From positions 248,001 through 312,000 of the forward strand of contig JACKQL020000015.1 in NCBI GenBank assembly GCA_018296165.2: a stretch of 64,000 bases of DNA, read 5' to 3'. Shown here piece by piece: positions 1 through 12,403 of this stretch. Position 1 is the first letter of the stretch. Each line of letters starts with the position of its first letter. Both the position numbers and the translations under genes were made by a program. The notes under the pieces were generated by a model. The model saw only the letters and a list, made by a program, of their open reading frames with translations, was not told the DNA's origin and searched no databases. The DNA is from Termitomyces sp. T153 (Eukaryota > Basidiomycota > Agaricomycetes > Agaricales > Lyophyllaceae).

Positions 1-8
1 TGATGAGT

Positions 9-2375
9 CTACTCTACACTAGTACTCTCCATTCCAATGCCCTTCGACAGCCAGTACGACCGGCGTTTGTCTGTCTTTCCCCTGGACGACGATGGTCGTG
101 TCGACGGACCCTCAATAATCTCAATATCGCTATCATAGTGTAAAGCCTCTTTCTCATCCTCACTCAGTGTCTCCTCGTCCGTCGTAAATGTGATATGTGC
201 GTCCTTGCGACTTCCAGTCCTCTGACGCTTGGAAGGGGGCTGTTGCCGTCCAATTCTATACCGGCCCTCTTCCTCCTCTTCGTCAGCGGGATCGTGTCGT
301 CGTTTATGCGAATTTAGCTCCTCCTCCTTGTCTGCTTCCCCCCATGCCGACTCAACACTGTTAGCTGCGTCACGATTCGATGTCGACAAGGGCTCTGCAA
401 CTGCATTGTTCTTGGGCGTGCTGCCGTTCACAACAACCGGCTGGGCCTTGACACCAAGCAAGTTGTGCAGCACACGTTTGTCATGGACCTCTTGCACAAG
501 TTTCCGGTGGTTGATCGTCTACTCAACGCGTCAGGCAACTTGTTATCGTACCAGATAGGTAGACTGACCTCTTGTGTGACGCCCATGATACTCGAGAGAA
601 TACTCAACTCTTCAGGTTCGCCATAGAAGCTCACCGCCCTGCCCTGTCTCCTCGAACTCAGGATACCCGCCGTCATGTACGCCGACGAAGTCAAGATACT
701 ATGCGCACCCGCAAACGTCTGCCTAACCTTCTGGAACGCGAATGAACCCCTTGAAATATCATTTGCTACCAACCACAATCCATGAGAATCACAAAACTAT
801 ACAATGGAGATCACTCACATGGATCCGCTGGATCCTCGATGCACAACAGCCCCTGCTTATAATGATCGAACCAGCCTCGTTTCCGTTTGTTAAAATACAT
901 CCCTCCATCCCTCACCGAGATCCCTACCTCGTTATAGTTGAAATAACACCCATACAACTCAAAGAACTCCATCACTAGCACGCCAAGGTTCGCGTCCGCG
1001 TCAATTTCCCCTCTTCGAATCTTAGGGTGCATTTGCAGGAAGCTCACTGCCAGACACACAATGCTGTAGCTCCCCAGCCCACCACTGAATACCTCGTTCA
1101 TGCTCCGTTGACTCAAAAACGCCTTGGTGATCATCACGAGACTCCGTAATGCCAGACTGCCTTTCCTTTCTGCGTCTCCAGACCCATGTAGGTTTTTGAG
1201 AAACCCGTTGATGATATTTCCTGATACAATGCCGTTCTCCTGATTGACACTAATGTCGACGTTAAATCGCCCGTGTGTAGTGACAAATTTCACGATGGGG
1301 ACTTTAGCTTTGGCGATGATGGTGACGCGTTCCGTGATTCCTGCACGTCTGAGGGTATTTGCAAGTGCATGTAAAACAGTGACTTTGTCGTTGTAGGCCA
1401 TAGATTGCGACATTATGACGAGATCAATGTCTCTATATACACTCTATCCGTCAGTTGGGCTGTAATTGGAATGTTCCAGGGTGACATACCCTAACGGCAG
1501 GTATAATTTCGTTGCATAGCTTCCAAACGCATGAACAGAGGCATCGGGAAAGTTAGTAGTGACGGCTTGAGAAATGAGGGCGACTACAAGGCCGCGAACT
1601 TCGTCTTCAACGGGTGTTGGGGAGATATAGTTTATGAAGGCTTCAACTTCCCTATGTAGCCTATACTGCAATATTAAGTTCGAGGAATATCCAACAACAA
1701 GAGAACGCACAATTCAGCGACATGACGACACCGTGTCCAATCCAGGTCAGCAACCCACGGGGACTTCCTCGACGCAGCGTCCAACCTCTGCTTCTTGTTC
1801 GCGTAGCCATCGTTGAGGTCGAAAGGATCCTTCTTGCGTTTCGTACTTCGTGAGTCCGTGTCGCGGTCGCGATTTCTATCTCGCATCCAATCTCTATCTC
1901 CACGTTCCCTCTCCCTCTCCTCATCAGTCCTCCTCTCTCTACTCCGTTCCTTCTCCCTCGTCCACCCTCGCTCGCGACGCCCGTCTTTCCTCTCCTCACA
2001 CCTCTCTGGTGTCCTCTCTTGCTCTCGATCTCGTGCCCGCTCACGCGACGTATCCAGAGCTTTACCTTTCCCTTTACCCTTCCCAGATACCACTACACTT
2101 TCCCTGGCACCCTCATCATCTTTGATCGCAAACGCAATGTAATCCGCACCGTCTTCAAATCCACTTCTCTGCAATTTTAGTTGCTCTTTCACTTCAGCAA
2201 CTCTAGGCGTGTCATGGATTTTGCTTCTACTCCCACTCCCACTTGCCTCGAGTTGAAGGACGGGTGTAGCTGGTTCGGACTCTCGCTTTTGGCGGCGTCG
2301 ACGCGCGCGGCGGCTTTCAGGATTGGGCGTGCCTTCGGTCGAGGAAGGACCCGACTTTGGCGTTGTGAACTTCAT
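9..2375 (-). CDS. TRF4: TRF4/PAPD5-type non-canonical poly(A) polymerase
   Basis: This is a nucleotidyltransferase of the Trf4/5 (PAPD5) family, the catalytic subunit of TRAMP-like complexes that add short A tails to nuclear RNAs for exosome decay. Exons read on the minus strand are 2375-1711, 1660-1490, 1432-819, 765-569 and 518-9; they join in frame to 718 codons. The catalytic core is plain: FGSYATKLYLPLG joins across an intron to DIDLV (Asp about 280 and 282), and the third acidic residue is in RFNVDIS (about 338). The PAP-associated domain follows (GSYSIVCLAVSFLQ, then SRGSFAFQKVRQTFAGAHSIL). The N-terminal 200 residues are Arg/Glu/Asp-rich and the tail is basic and acidic, as is usual for nuclear Trf4 proteins. 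I chose the ATG at 2375; the frame is open further upstream to a stop near 2560, so an extra 5' exon is possible. Confidence 0.93.
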
Positions 2376-3704
2376 GCAGACGACCCCCTCCTTGACGTGG
2401 TCGTAGTTGTGAGAGTACGACCACGAATTACAACAATCAACTTGCGGCTCGGTTGCGGCAAACTTTTCCTCCTGCAAGACGTTTGTTTGGTTCTGGGGAG
2501 ATAGAGAAATAACGGCATGACGCCCAGTGATCGTCCAATGATCGTTCGAACGTCTTCACTTTAGCTCAACATTAGCCTCGCGCATTGGACATCCCGACAA
2601 CTTCGTTGTTTCGTCCTGAAAAATCATATTGCATGAGGAGAAATCTCGTTGATAGACCGATATCGTCGATAAGACTACCTGTAAGAGTATAAGGTAAATC
2701 TCCCAAAGAAAGGGTAAGAAATTATCATAGACATGCCTTGTGCGAGTCCTTCTGATGACCAAAAAATGTGTATTATGCTGGTCAGGTCCTTAGAATATAG
2801 GAAGCTTCCGCTGAAAAACGCGTCGACGTGCTTTCCTTCTAGATCAATCGCGCGCCACCTGGCCTTTTCTGAATCAAAAATGTGAGGGCTCCTAGGCATT
2901 TTTGCCGATTTCTCTGAAATGTTTTAGTGGTAAGTAGTATCGGCATGTTGGAAGGTCTGTCCGAAAAAGATGCGCTTCAAAATCCAGAACCAAGCTAGTT
3001 GCCAACAGGAATAGTACATGTCACGTGGAGATCATATGAGCAGACGCGTCTCGTTCGACAAATTGGGAAGTGCGTACGGTTCAATTTCGTCACGAAGCGA
3101 TTTTAATAGTTCTCAGATATCGCTGTACCTCGTTCATCAGCAACTATCTCAACGGCGGAAAAGTTGTCCTCATCGTATCCTTGTCCTCAACTACGACTTC
3201 CACCTTGAAACACCCATGCGAGAAAATATTACATCCCGTAAGATCTGTCTAGTCCTGTCCTTTACGGGGTTGGTTAGCAAGTCCACTTCTATGGTAGATG
3301 ACTATTTCATTGCCGCTTCAAAGAATCCATCTGTGAAACAGGCTTCTTGGTAAGTACAGGCGACATTGAATTCGACTGTCGAATAACGCGTCAACATTTG
3401 CACAGTTGCTTCTTGTTTCGTCAAAGAGTGGGCATCTACCTGCATATATACATGCACACTGCCCTATTCCAAGACAATCGCAAAAGTCAACCGAACCATT
3501 GCATTCTACGACTTTATTTTAACTTCTGATTTGCATTCAGCAATGCTAAAGCTTTCAGTTACACGGGTGCCTAATGTATAATTGCCTTGATAACAATGGA
3601 GTAAAGACCGACAGGGAAGCAGCGATTCCACCCAAAAAGGAGAATAAAATCTGATTTAGAGCACGCGTGCCTTTTCTTCGTGCGTCAAGCTATCCGACCC
3701 GCAC
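2376..3704. other. Intergenic, no gene recognised
   Basis: This stretch lies between the TRF4 start and the end of the membrane-protein gene. A plus-strand open frame at 3018-3353 ends at a good GTAAGT donor-like site, and a minus-strand frame at 2675-2899 has codon-like composition. Neither could be joined into a gene that I recognise. It probably holds the TRF4 promoter and 3' sequence of the neighbour. Confidence 0.5.
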
Positions 3705-5074
3705 TCACTTTTCTGCATGGAAAAGATCAACATCTTGCCAGACTCTTTCGTAAGTACAACCTGAAAAACTCACGGTATGACCCGCTTCATCGTCATGTGC
3801 GAGTTCAACGACACGATGGATTGAGATCGCGCCGACGGTTCCACTAGACTTGTAGTCGTTCAAGGGTATTTCCGTCGTCACCCTTCGTGAGGTATTCAAC
3901 CGTGTTCCACTTACGTCGAGCCGGCCGCCGTAGTTGAGGGGAGCAGAGTTCGAAGAGCTAGGTCCAGTACCCTCGCTAGAGAAAGAGTCGTGGGCAGTGA
4001 AGACGTTGCGGAAGACGGTAGTTGAAGCAATCACAGACACCACCAACGCAAAAGGAAGGCACATGATATTCATGACAGGGTTAAGGCCGAGAGTGGCGAA
4101 GATCATCTGCACCAAGTTCGCACCAAAAGCAGCGCAGAAATAGCCCTGCATGATATGAAGGTGAGCTGTGGCGCGTACAGTGTGCAAGGGAATAAGAACA
4201 CACGATGCCGTCTCTCCAGAGCACATGTGCGATAGTGCTCGACCGACGTGAGGAACTCAGGCGGTACGCGCAGAGAATCAAAATAACGAAGTCAAATGCC
4301 ATGGCTAGCCAAGGTAAGCAGGAAATAAATTTCTTAAAGTATGTGTGCTCAACTGTAAGCAAAGACCGCTGTCAACAATGGCTTTGGTGCAGTCGAAAGT
4401 ACTGCACAGACATTCCTCGTTGGGTCCCATTGCGCTCGCGAGTACCGGAAAGCTGAAAATCGATTTGATCAGCGAACTATACGACCCGAAACGAAGGATA
4501 TGAGTACTTTGACACCAGAGCGCAATTTGCCCACACGCAAGGAGGCCCAGAAGGATCGTGACTTTGATATCCCGATGCCATACAGCACGAGTTCGGAGGA
4601 CGAGGATAAAAGAGGATAAACAAGTTCCGATGGCGTCAGCGACTACGCAGAAGAGTCAGCAGCAATTGCACTCTCGAGAATCCGGGACATACCCTTCGAA
4701 ATCCAGGTGACCTGTTGACAAGGAATTTGAGAGATGGCATTCAAATTGACCGCCATTGCAAAGATATGCAACAGCATACAAACGCGGCATATGAAGTACA
4801 AGAGCTAATCATAGATCGTGAGTCGTTAGACGCGTCCATAACTGAGAATTAACGCACCATCGGCCATCGAAAAGGACGCTTCCGCGTAATAATCGAGAGG
4901 TCAAAGCGCAGAGTGCTTATAACATCCCACGCGGAGACTCCGCACAGGGTTAGAACGAAGGCTCCATAAATACCTACAGTCCGCAAGTCTTGGTTAGGCT
5001 TCAAGCACTATGCCGTTCAATGGAAACTCACGGGAGCAGCGTGCAATTACTGGCGGCGACAACCAGCTCGTCAT
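3705..5074 (-). CDS. Seven-helix membrane protein of a basidiomycete family
   Basis: Seven exons on the minus strand (5074-5032, 4973-4858, 4804-4693, 4642-4508, 4452-4354, 4304-4204, 4145-3705) join in frame to 348 codons. The product has about seven hydrophobic helices and the landmarks of a large basidiomycete membrane-protein family related to DUF6533-type proteins: FRWPM before helix 2, LRTRAVW before helix 4, AQWDPTRNVC in an outer loop, YTMAFDFVILILCAYRL as a late helix, then RDGIGYF and the last helix LNPVMNIMCLPFALVVSVIAS. A hydrophilic tail rich in Ser, Thr and Asn follows. The function of the family is unknown; the layout is receptor-like, which is only inference. The stop codon TGA lies inside a GTGAGT that could serve as a splice donor, so a longer C-terminus is possible. 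Confidence 0.85.
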
Positions 5075-6230
5075 GACTCGAAGTCCTTGAGGCAGAAGGG
5101 ATCCTCGTCAGGGGTGGAGAAAAGCAGAGAAGAGAAAGGATTAGAAGAGATTGGAAAGGACATCCAGAGGAACTCGGGATTCGGATATCTAGAGATCGGT
5201 AAGTCGGACGCGTCAGGGCGCGTCTGGGCGGCGATGATTTTCTGGAAGAATGAAATACCGAGATATCCCTCATGTACATGAGTACTGCACATATCTGCGT
5301 TCTTTCAGCTTCGCTTCGTAACGGCGGTCCGTGGGGTCGGTGGGATCCCGCCGCGATCCTACGCGCGCTCGGATAAAAATACAATCTCGCCACCGCTCGC
5401 GAGTATGTACGGATATCGATGAAACTGAGACGGTCCGGTTTCTCCAGACTTGGGCCAGGTGATTTTATAGTTCTCTCTCCTTCAAATCCCAACAGCGGCG
5501 GCCAGCGACAGTCGCATGCACCTTATGCATTATGCGCTGATCTGCACTGATTCCGGAGGCCGAATCTCGATATCGAAAACAGGAAAATCTTCGAAGGTAC
5601 ACATACGTGCTTGAAGAAATTCAGTCCACTCAGTATATATGTGTGGACATGAACGAAATTTGGTGCTACATACTTACATATATGTAACTCGATGCATTGC
5701 GCCCAGAACGATGTTTACTTTGACAGGGTTGCTCATTGAGCACCCCTAATCTGTTCTCTCGAAGCTTGGTATACGCTGACATACTACGTAGTATGTCAAA
5801 GTTTTTTGATGGCATCATTGGTCGGCTATGGATTCAACCGGTACCTTTTGACCACTTATATCTAAGTACTGCAGTACTGTCCTTTTCCCTCTTCATCACA
5901 TGTTCGGAATTGAAGTATGCTACCCCTTTCCTTGGAGCACGCAAGTTGCACGTTGATGAAAGACTCAAGTATGACAAGAAATCGATATTGTTCAACGTCT
6001 ATGTACTTGTGTGAGTCCACTATGACCCGTTTTTAAATACCCGTGCCTGGGTAAAGTATATTCGTGAGCCGTAAGTCCGGATGAACGACAAGTTTTCCTT
6101 GCAGTAATTTAAAGAAGTCGGGCTATTTTTATTTTTATACCTTTGGTAATAAGCTGTCCTCCCATTTCTTCCGTTTCTCCCGCCCAATTTCTTCACAATC
6201 ACCCTACAGGCTTTCGTCCAGCCTTCAACC
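5075..6230. other. Intergenic, shared upstream region
   Basis: This region lies between two divergent genes, the membrane protein (-) and the amidohydrolase (+). Open frames at 5028-5492 (-) and 5736-6014 (+) look like chance frames. A pyrimidine-rich stretch precedes the amidohydrolase start at 6150-6230. I see no other element. Confidence 0.5.
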
Positions 6231-7836
6231 ATGAAGACGTCCACTCTCTTCTCTGCTGTATCTTTTGCCCTTGTCTTCTGTAGCAGCTCTATCCTCGCCC
6301 AAACCACTCCTGACAATGTGACAGCAACGATTGTCGCTAATGCTGATGCTGGTAAGATCCATACCGCCGACTAGGAAACTTCCATTTCTAAGATTTTTTT
6401 CCCTTCCAGACAACATCGATCTCACTGTTCTCGGTGACACTTTGGATGCCGCCCTAACTTCAATCGTTGACGTCTACGAAAATGCATCAATCCCAGATAA
6501 CTCAACGACTACGACCGCTTCTCGGAGAAGCTTTGGACGCTTTGGACGCTTCGCCAAGCGCGACGACGCTCCCGTCGTTGATGTGCACAGTAAGACTCAT
6601 TAGACATGTATCTTTATCTTATCTAAGACTTCTATTCATAGCTCATGCTGTTCCTTCATGGTACAAGGCGTTGGTCCCGACTACAGGAGGTAATCCCACT
6701 CCAAGCTGGGATATAAACACCTATCTATCCTTTATGGCGTCGGAAGGAATCACTCATTCTGTCTTTTCCTTCTCCGCTCCTAGCGCAAACGTGTTCCAAG
6801 GCGCCCCACTCCCTACCATTGCCCTTGCACGTCTGATGAATGAACAAGCTGCTGCTTATTGCCGTGCTAACCCGACAAAGCTCTCTTTTTACGCTGTCGT
6901 TCCCCTCCCTTACACCGCCGCAGCCATCGTTGAGGCTAACTATGCTCTGGATGTTCTCGGCGCCTCAGGAATTTTCTTGACCTCTAACTTTGAGGGAATT
7001 TACCTTGGAAACACCCAGTTCACACCTTTCTTCGATGCCATGAATAGCCGCAGCGACAAGCAGATTTTCTATATCCACCCTGGCACTCCCTACATCAAGG
7101 TAAACGGCAAGCTCGTCGAGGCCAATCCAACTCCTTACCCCACTGGCAACATCGAGTTCTAGTTTGTACTTTGTATCGCCATATATTCACTCTTCGCTCA
7201 GAGTTTTTCACAGCTTCGAAACCGCGCGCACTTTGGAGGACCTCACCCTTACCCGCACAATCCACAACTTCACCAACATAGATTACATCATTCCTCACGG
7301 TGCGAGTTTGATTCTTCGTGATGAATAATGAGTTAAACTCCCCGGCAGTTGGGGGTGCTTTCCCTGCGACCATCGATCGCATCCTCAAATCTGCTCCTGC
7401 TATTTATGATGCCTCTTTCCAAATTTTCAGCACTCGGTAACATCATTCTAGATCCTCTTATCTGCAACAATCTGACACGTTCTCTCCAATAGTTTCTGGT
7501 GGGATTCGGCAGGACCCACGTACTACCATCAGGTTGCTGGCCTCTTGGGTTATGGAATTCCTGCCTCTCAACTTCTTTTCGGCACTGTAAGATCTGCTTC
7601 TGTCTGCCGAAACGCAACACTTATTAAACACTCTTTAGGATTACCCTTACGCACCGTCATTTACTCAGGCGGCATCGCTCGCTGCCGTTAAGAGTTCAAC
7701 TCTGATTACTGATGACCAGAAAACTGCCTTGTTCACGACCAACCCTCAAGCTCTTTTCGGATCGAAGATATCTTGTATGCTATTTGTTTGTTGTTATACG
7801 GTCTATGAACCTGACGCTTCTCTTCATGCAGCATAA
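6231..7836 (+). CDS. Secreted amidohydrolase (ACMSD / decarboxylase-like)
   Basis: Eight exons (6231-6351, 6410-6589, 6642-7161, 7214-7299, 7349-7436, 7493-7586, 7639-7774, 7832-7836) give 409 codons. The protein begins with a signal peptide ending near ILAQ. It then carries a Ser/Thr-rich prosegment ending in a Lys-Arg pair (about residues 90-91), a typical Kex2 site. The mature part starts close to the metal-binding motif VDVHTH (His 100 and 102, completed only after splicing). Further landmarks of the amidohydrolase 2 family are IFYIHPG, IIPHVGGAFPATIDRI and LLFGTDYPY with the active-site Asp. Known relatives decarboxylate aromatic or aminocarboxy acids (6-methylsalicylate, gamma-resorcylate, ACMS); the substrate here cannot be read. 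Characterised members are mostly intracellular, so the signal peptide and prosegment suggest a wall or extracellular role. The last exon is only 5 nt and holds the end of the last codon plus the stop. Confidence 0.9.
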
Positions 7837-9155
7837 TCAATTCATATCAAAATTTAAATGCTCTTGAATGATTAGATTTAATTATTTTGGGACTTTCAAA
7901 CATCGGTACATAGGCACGTCCAAACTGAAAAAGACAATATTTACTTAAACCACTCGTATAACTCGGAATGATGATGCGCGCTTCAGCAGAACATCAACAC
8001 CTTCCTCTGTGCCATACGCTGAGACCCGAGACCCTTCACCGTTACAATTAACCCCTGCGTATGCCCATTTAGCAGGGGCGAGAATATTATGCTCCCTCCA
8101 CAGCGACAAACTTATGCTCGACGACTAGCGACACATCAGTCGGGGATGAATTGAAATCACAGCAAAATGTGGGGACGAGGTGCTCCTTAGTGATCTCATC
8201 GCTCATGGACTCCCTGACACCCAATGCTTGGCCAGCCCGATATAATATAGACCGATGGCGCATCCGAATACTTCAGTGATCAGTGAAAAGGTAGACGGGA
8301 GAAGAAAAATAGGTGATTTGCAAATGCCGCGGGTGAAAAGGCTTGGATTGGAGGGTATTTCGTTCAAATAACCGGAATATGGAGATCTCTGTGGTAAGGA
8401 TACTGAGGTTGATGGGGGGCTTTCAAATCGTTCTTGCGTTGTGTTGTTCATAGCTCATGACATGATGCATGACTGCTGACGTACGCCCGCCGCATTTGTC
8501 GAGAGATCGTAGTTTGCGGATACGGAAATATTGAATTAACATGGAGGTTTGTGCAGCTAAATTACTATTTTCTTGTACCGGATTAAGGCTTGTTGAGATG
8601 CGTGTGGGATCAAAGGACGCGTCATCTTATGCCGACACATTAGGAAGCGACTTGTTGTGCATCCTAGCTGTCATAATTCTAATTCTTCGCGAGCATTCGC
8701 TTCGCCTGGACGCGCCGGCCAACAAATACGAAAATTTCCCGCCTGGGCCAGAAGTCTCCGAGTTTGGTACTGTCGTCAAAGGACATAAATCTTCGCACTC
8801 TTTGTCTCATCCTCAGTCCTCCACGGAGTAGGGTAGCGGGGCTGTTCAACGCATAAGAAAGTGACCAAGCTGCCGGTGAACCTCGACGACGACTTCAATC
8901 AGTTTTCCTGGGTCAAGTGGACAGACCGCATCTCTTCCCAATACTTTTGTGAAATTTGCTTTCGCTGCCGTTTAGTAGAAGAGACTAGAGCATGAATCTG
9001 ATGTTTACTACTACTTCATGTCCGCTAATGCTGGAGGGATTCCGCATGTATTTGGCATATTCAAAATGCTGAAACGGAAGCCTAAATACTCACGGAGCAT
9101 GCTGGATCAACTCTCTGGGCCTGCAGACTTCTTAACAGGAGTAAACTGCTTCAAC
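7837..9155. other. Gene-poor stretch
   Basis: This is AT-richer sequence with short open frames on both strands (8203-8451 minus, 8541-8831 plus). I could not join them into a recognisable protein. I see no repeat copy elsewhere in the window. Confidence 0.5.
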
Positions 9156-9778
9156 TCACGATTTTTCAGCAAGCCGAGAAGCGAGTATTAGTTTTTCCTT
9201 CAATTTCTGAATCATGATTGTGGCATCCCGTAGAACCGCATGCAAGGATGCTTCGAAATTATTCCATGATGCTGGTGACCGCCACTGTGACTCAAAACAA
9301 GAGAATATATCATAGATTTTGATCGCGCTGATATGAAATATGACGAAAGGTCGTTGGAACACGGGAAGGAGAAGTCTCGGTATGTGCTCGATGGACGACA
9401 TCAATATCACAGATTCTTCGTTGGCCTATCCCGGTGAACATTCAGACATGTGATGTCTCAATGGCATGTGGCGTTTCACTTATATGCAATGACTACTCTT
9501 TTTTCTTATACATACTTTGGTTCTAACCTGGCAACAACACCAGATGTCCACTCTTTAATTCATACCTGCTTCTTGGTACCCCAATACCGTGAATTATCGC
9601 TTTTTTCAGAGGTATAGGTCGCCTTTGGGGGCCAGCACTCGTCGGCGAACGACGGCGGAAGACTTCGTATCATCCTGTCAGCATCAGGTGTATCAAGGGG
9701 TATAAAATTATAGGTAATGTAGATCGGTACCATGGCGCTGAGCTCCAGGCTCTCTGTCTGCACGCAATAAAACATCAT
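9156..9778 (-). CDS. Weak hypothetical gene, two exons
   Basis: Two minus-strand open frames (9778-9560 and 9410-9156) could be joined by an intron starting at the GTATGA next to the codons for GTKKQ. The first part has coding-like content (VPIYITYNFIPLDTPDADR, then SLPPSFADECWPP). The second part ends in a possible amphipathic helix (LRDATIMIQKL). I recognise no family, and the start codon is uncertain. It may be a relic or a lineage-specific gene. Confidence 0.25.
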
Positions 9779-11497
9779 CGCCCTATGGGCTCGATACTGT
9801 CACCGTTATAGGCCAGGAAGACTATTCGAACATTGTGCGTTGAAAATTTGCCATGGATTCTATGTTGCACCCGTTCGTCGTCCGAGTGGTGATCCGTCAC
9901 CAACTGTTAAAGATCAAGACAGATTCTGAATCAGGGCGAGAGGGAAGGATTTCCAATCATCGGCTCGCCCGGTTGTTCTTAACGACTTTGTGATGCTCAG
10001 GAAATCTAAGTTGTATCATATTATAGCTAATGCGTGCGACCTATCGATCTTTCTTTGAGACATCGGGAAGCTCTACATACATGGACTTGACGATGACGAG
10101 GGTAAACGCTCGTCTTTGAGCTTCAGGGTTGAAAAACACTACGTCTATGGCATTGAGCTTTCGAAACCATACTGTCTACATCTTCTGGCTGGCAAGCGCT
10201 CGGTTTCTTGGGGTCATTTTCCAGGAGTCCATCAAAATAGTCTTCTCGGGTATCTAGCCTCAAGGTCCAATAACTCTAATAGGCCTACTACTTATAGAGG
10301 CTCGCTGATACGTGAGTATTTAGGAATCCAAAAAAGCCAGTCCCACGTAGATTGCTCTTGCTCAAGTAAAATTACCTTCATTTTGAAGGAGCGGAAAGGA
10401 ATAAGTGCCTATAAACTATGTATCAGCTCGAATTCAATAGGCGTGGTCAAGTCGTGCCACGACTTAATCCTGATCGATGCGGAGTATTTATACTTGGGCC
10501 TGAACAAGGGATCATTAAGGTCTTATCTGAGGCCGTGATAGATGGCTGAGGACTGGTGTGCTACTTAAAAGATTGTTGACTAGTCGGGCGTGTATAAAAT
10601 CGAAATATTTCCCTCTGTAATATGAATTGAGGTATTTGAGAAATTCATCTTCATGGTTCATGTATTACGTACGTTTTGGAATCGGCAAGTGATACATTAC
10701 GGCGTTCGAATCGAGAGTGACTTTTCCATGGTAACAGTTTCGAAGATAGACAACGATAAGACATGTCGTAAGGTTACGTGACGACTTCATATTCTTTCCT
10801 TGCCTGGGTAAGGTCAATGCATTGAGTAACACTTTCCATTGTCAGCCGCCCACACATACTAGAGTTTATTAACTGAGTCCTCGGTTGAGCTGCTTCCTCG
10901 CTACACGGGAACGTCAATACGCAGCTTGGTGTCCACGGTCAGTGATAAAGTCGCCTGGTGCTTAAATACAACACCACGCCGGGAATATGGGTCGATTTAT
11001 GAATGAGAACCTTTAAAGCACCTTTGTAAGGAGCTAGATAAAACAACCAATAAACAACCTTGATGGAGGTCAGGACCAGAGCACTGTGATCATTTGAAGG
11101 CTACCACTATGATCCAGGCGGGTCACTATTCTTGGAGGGCGATATTGGTATTTACATCGTGGGATGAAAAATCATTAAACTCTGTGATAAATTGAAAGTA
11201 AAAATAATGATACAAGTATCGTACATGCAACAACTATACAATCACGATGATCATCGATAGTCAGACCTATGGCAATCTTTAAAAAACCTAATCCGAACGG
11301 CGCGGGAAACAATGTCACGAAAAAAAGATGAAGCGAAGACACAAAAACGTAGAGTTCGTGCAGTCGTCGATTATCGTATATTCCAGTAATACCGGGGCGC
11401 TGGAGGTTTCTTCGATGACTGTTCACTATCGTGGTATAATGAATCTGGTGTCGGAGACGAAGCCATACTTGGGGTGCATCTGGGGTGTCGTGGTATA
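9779..11497. other. Gene-poor stretch with one open frame
   Basis: The only long frame is 10116-10538 on the plus strand (140 codons, starting from TTG). It has Cys, Ser and aromatic residues but no motif that I recognise. A short minus-strand frame at 11175-11426 encodes two hydrophobic stretches and may be the 3' part of the next gene. Nothing else is supported. Confidence 0.35.
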
Positions 11498-12061
11498 TCA
11501 GCTACGCGATTGGGCTATGTAGTCGATGAGTTTAATTTGGCAAGGTGTCATTCTGGGAAAGTAATTTACCATTGTAACCTCGCCATAGATACTCTCCCGC
11601 TTTTCCCGACTACTGTGCGAACGTGACTCCGACCTAGCACCTAACTCTGCATCAGGTAGCATCCGCTGACGGCGGCGTTTCTTTCGTTGTATTTGGAACC
11701 ATACTGTGCCAAGGATGACGAGAATAACAATAACTGATTGTGTGTAGCGTATGATCAACAGAAGTAGAAAAGGTGAAACATACTGAATACTGTAATGAGG
11801 GCGATCTCCCATTTTGAATTCAGGTGGCCACTGGGTCTGCAACAGACATGAGCATGAGCTAAATGAAATAAATTGGCCGAGCTTCGCACCCTTCTGAAAC
11901 CTCTGCCAAGCTTTGATGGTCCATGGCCGTGGTCGTGGTAAGGAGCAAGGGGGGAGGATGCTGAGAAGCGGAAAGGGCAGGAGTACAGCGAGTAAGACAA
12001 CAGGCCTGGCGGAACCAGGCAACTTTATATATGTGTGATTTTGATTCATGTCATCTTCCAA
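11498..12061 (-). CDS. Hypothetical single-pass membrane protein
   Basis: The frame opens with MEDDMNQNH and a hydrophobic, signal-like segment (VVLLAVLLPFPLLSILPP). Splicing out a GTATGT...AATCAG intron (about 11734-11787) joins EIALITVF to IVILVILGTVWF, which makes one clean membrane helix followed by the stop-transfer run QRKKRRRQRM and a Ser/Arg-rich cytoplasmic tail. This layout suggests a type I membrane protein. The middle exon boundaries and the C-terminus are not resolved: a good donor follows EVTM near 11565, and later exons may reach to about 11400. I recognise no family. It is divergent from the FAHD1-type gene. Confidence 0.45.
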   Translation of the reverse strand: MEDDMNQNHTYIKLPGSARPVVLLAVLLPFPLLSILPPCSLPRPRPWTIKAWQRFQKGAKLGQFISFSSCSCLLQTQWPPEFKMGDRPHYSIQYVSPFLLLLIIRYTQSVIVILVILGTVWFQIQRKKRRRQRMLPDAELGARSESRSHSSREKRESIYGEVTMVNYFPRMTPCQIKLIDYIAQSRS

Positions 12062-12403
12062 GAAGTTTTGGCGTCAAAGGCAAGCAGAACTTCGCGTGCG
12101 CGCCAAGCCAGCCCAGATTTCGATATCATGGGGCAACTCGCGGCCAATGCCAAGTGCCAAGCAAAATGTGCCGCTGTGAGCCGCCAATGCCGATCTGTTG
12201 AAGCTATACACATGTTTCTCTGAAGAAGAAATCGTCCTGATTCAGATTTGGAGCTGGTTATGAAGACCTGTAAGGTATAGCGCGGAGGAGGTGGCGCGAA
12301 TGCCGCGGGTGAAGATTGTCAGGATCCACCGATCAATCTGGTCGAACTCCGAACATTCTATGTATCTCCCAGTTGCTTTGTAATACATATTACTCTCGGG
12401 CTC

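Noticed and set aside
2556..2899. Weak resemblance to an Ada-type metal-binding domain (ARWRAI, GSFLYS, TTKLSGCPMREANVE) upstream of TRF4
   Set aside because: The pieces are in different frames, the Cys ligand pattern is incomplete, and no consistent splicing joins them.
2675..2899. Possible upstream exon of TRF4
   Set aside because: No donor/acceptor pair links it in frame to the open region before 2477, and Trf4 N-termini are not conserved enough to decide.
10116..10538. 140-codon plus-strand frame as a gene
   Set aside because: It starts at TTG, has no recognisable motif, no neighbouring exon, and lies in AT-rich gene-poor DNA.
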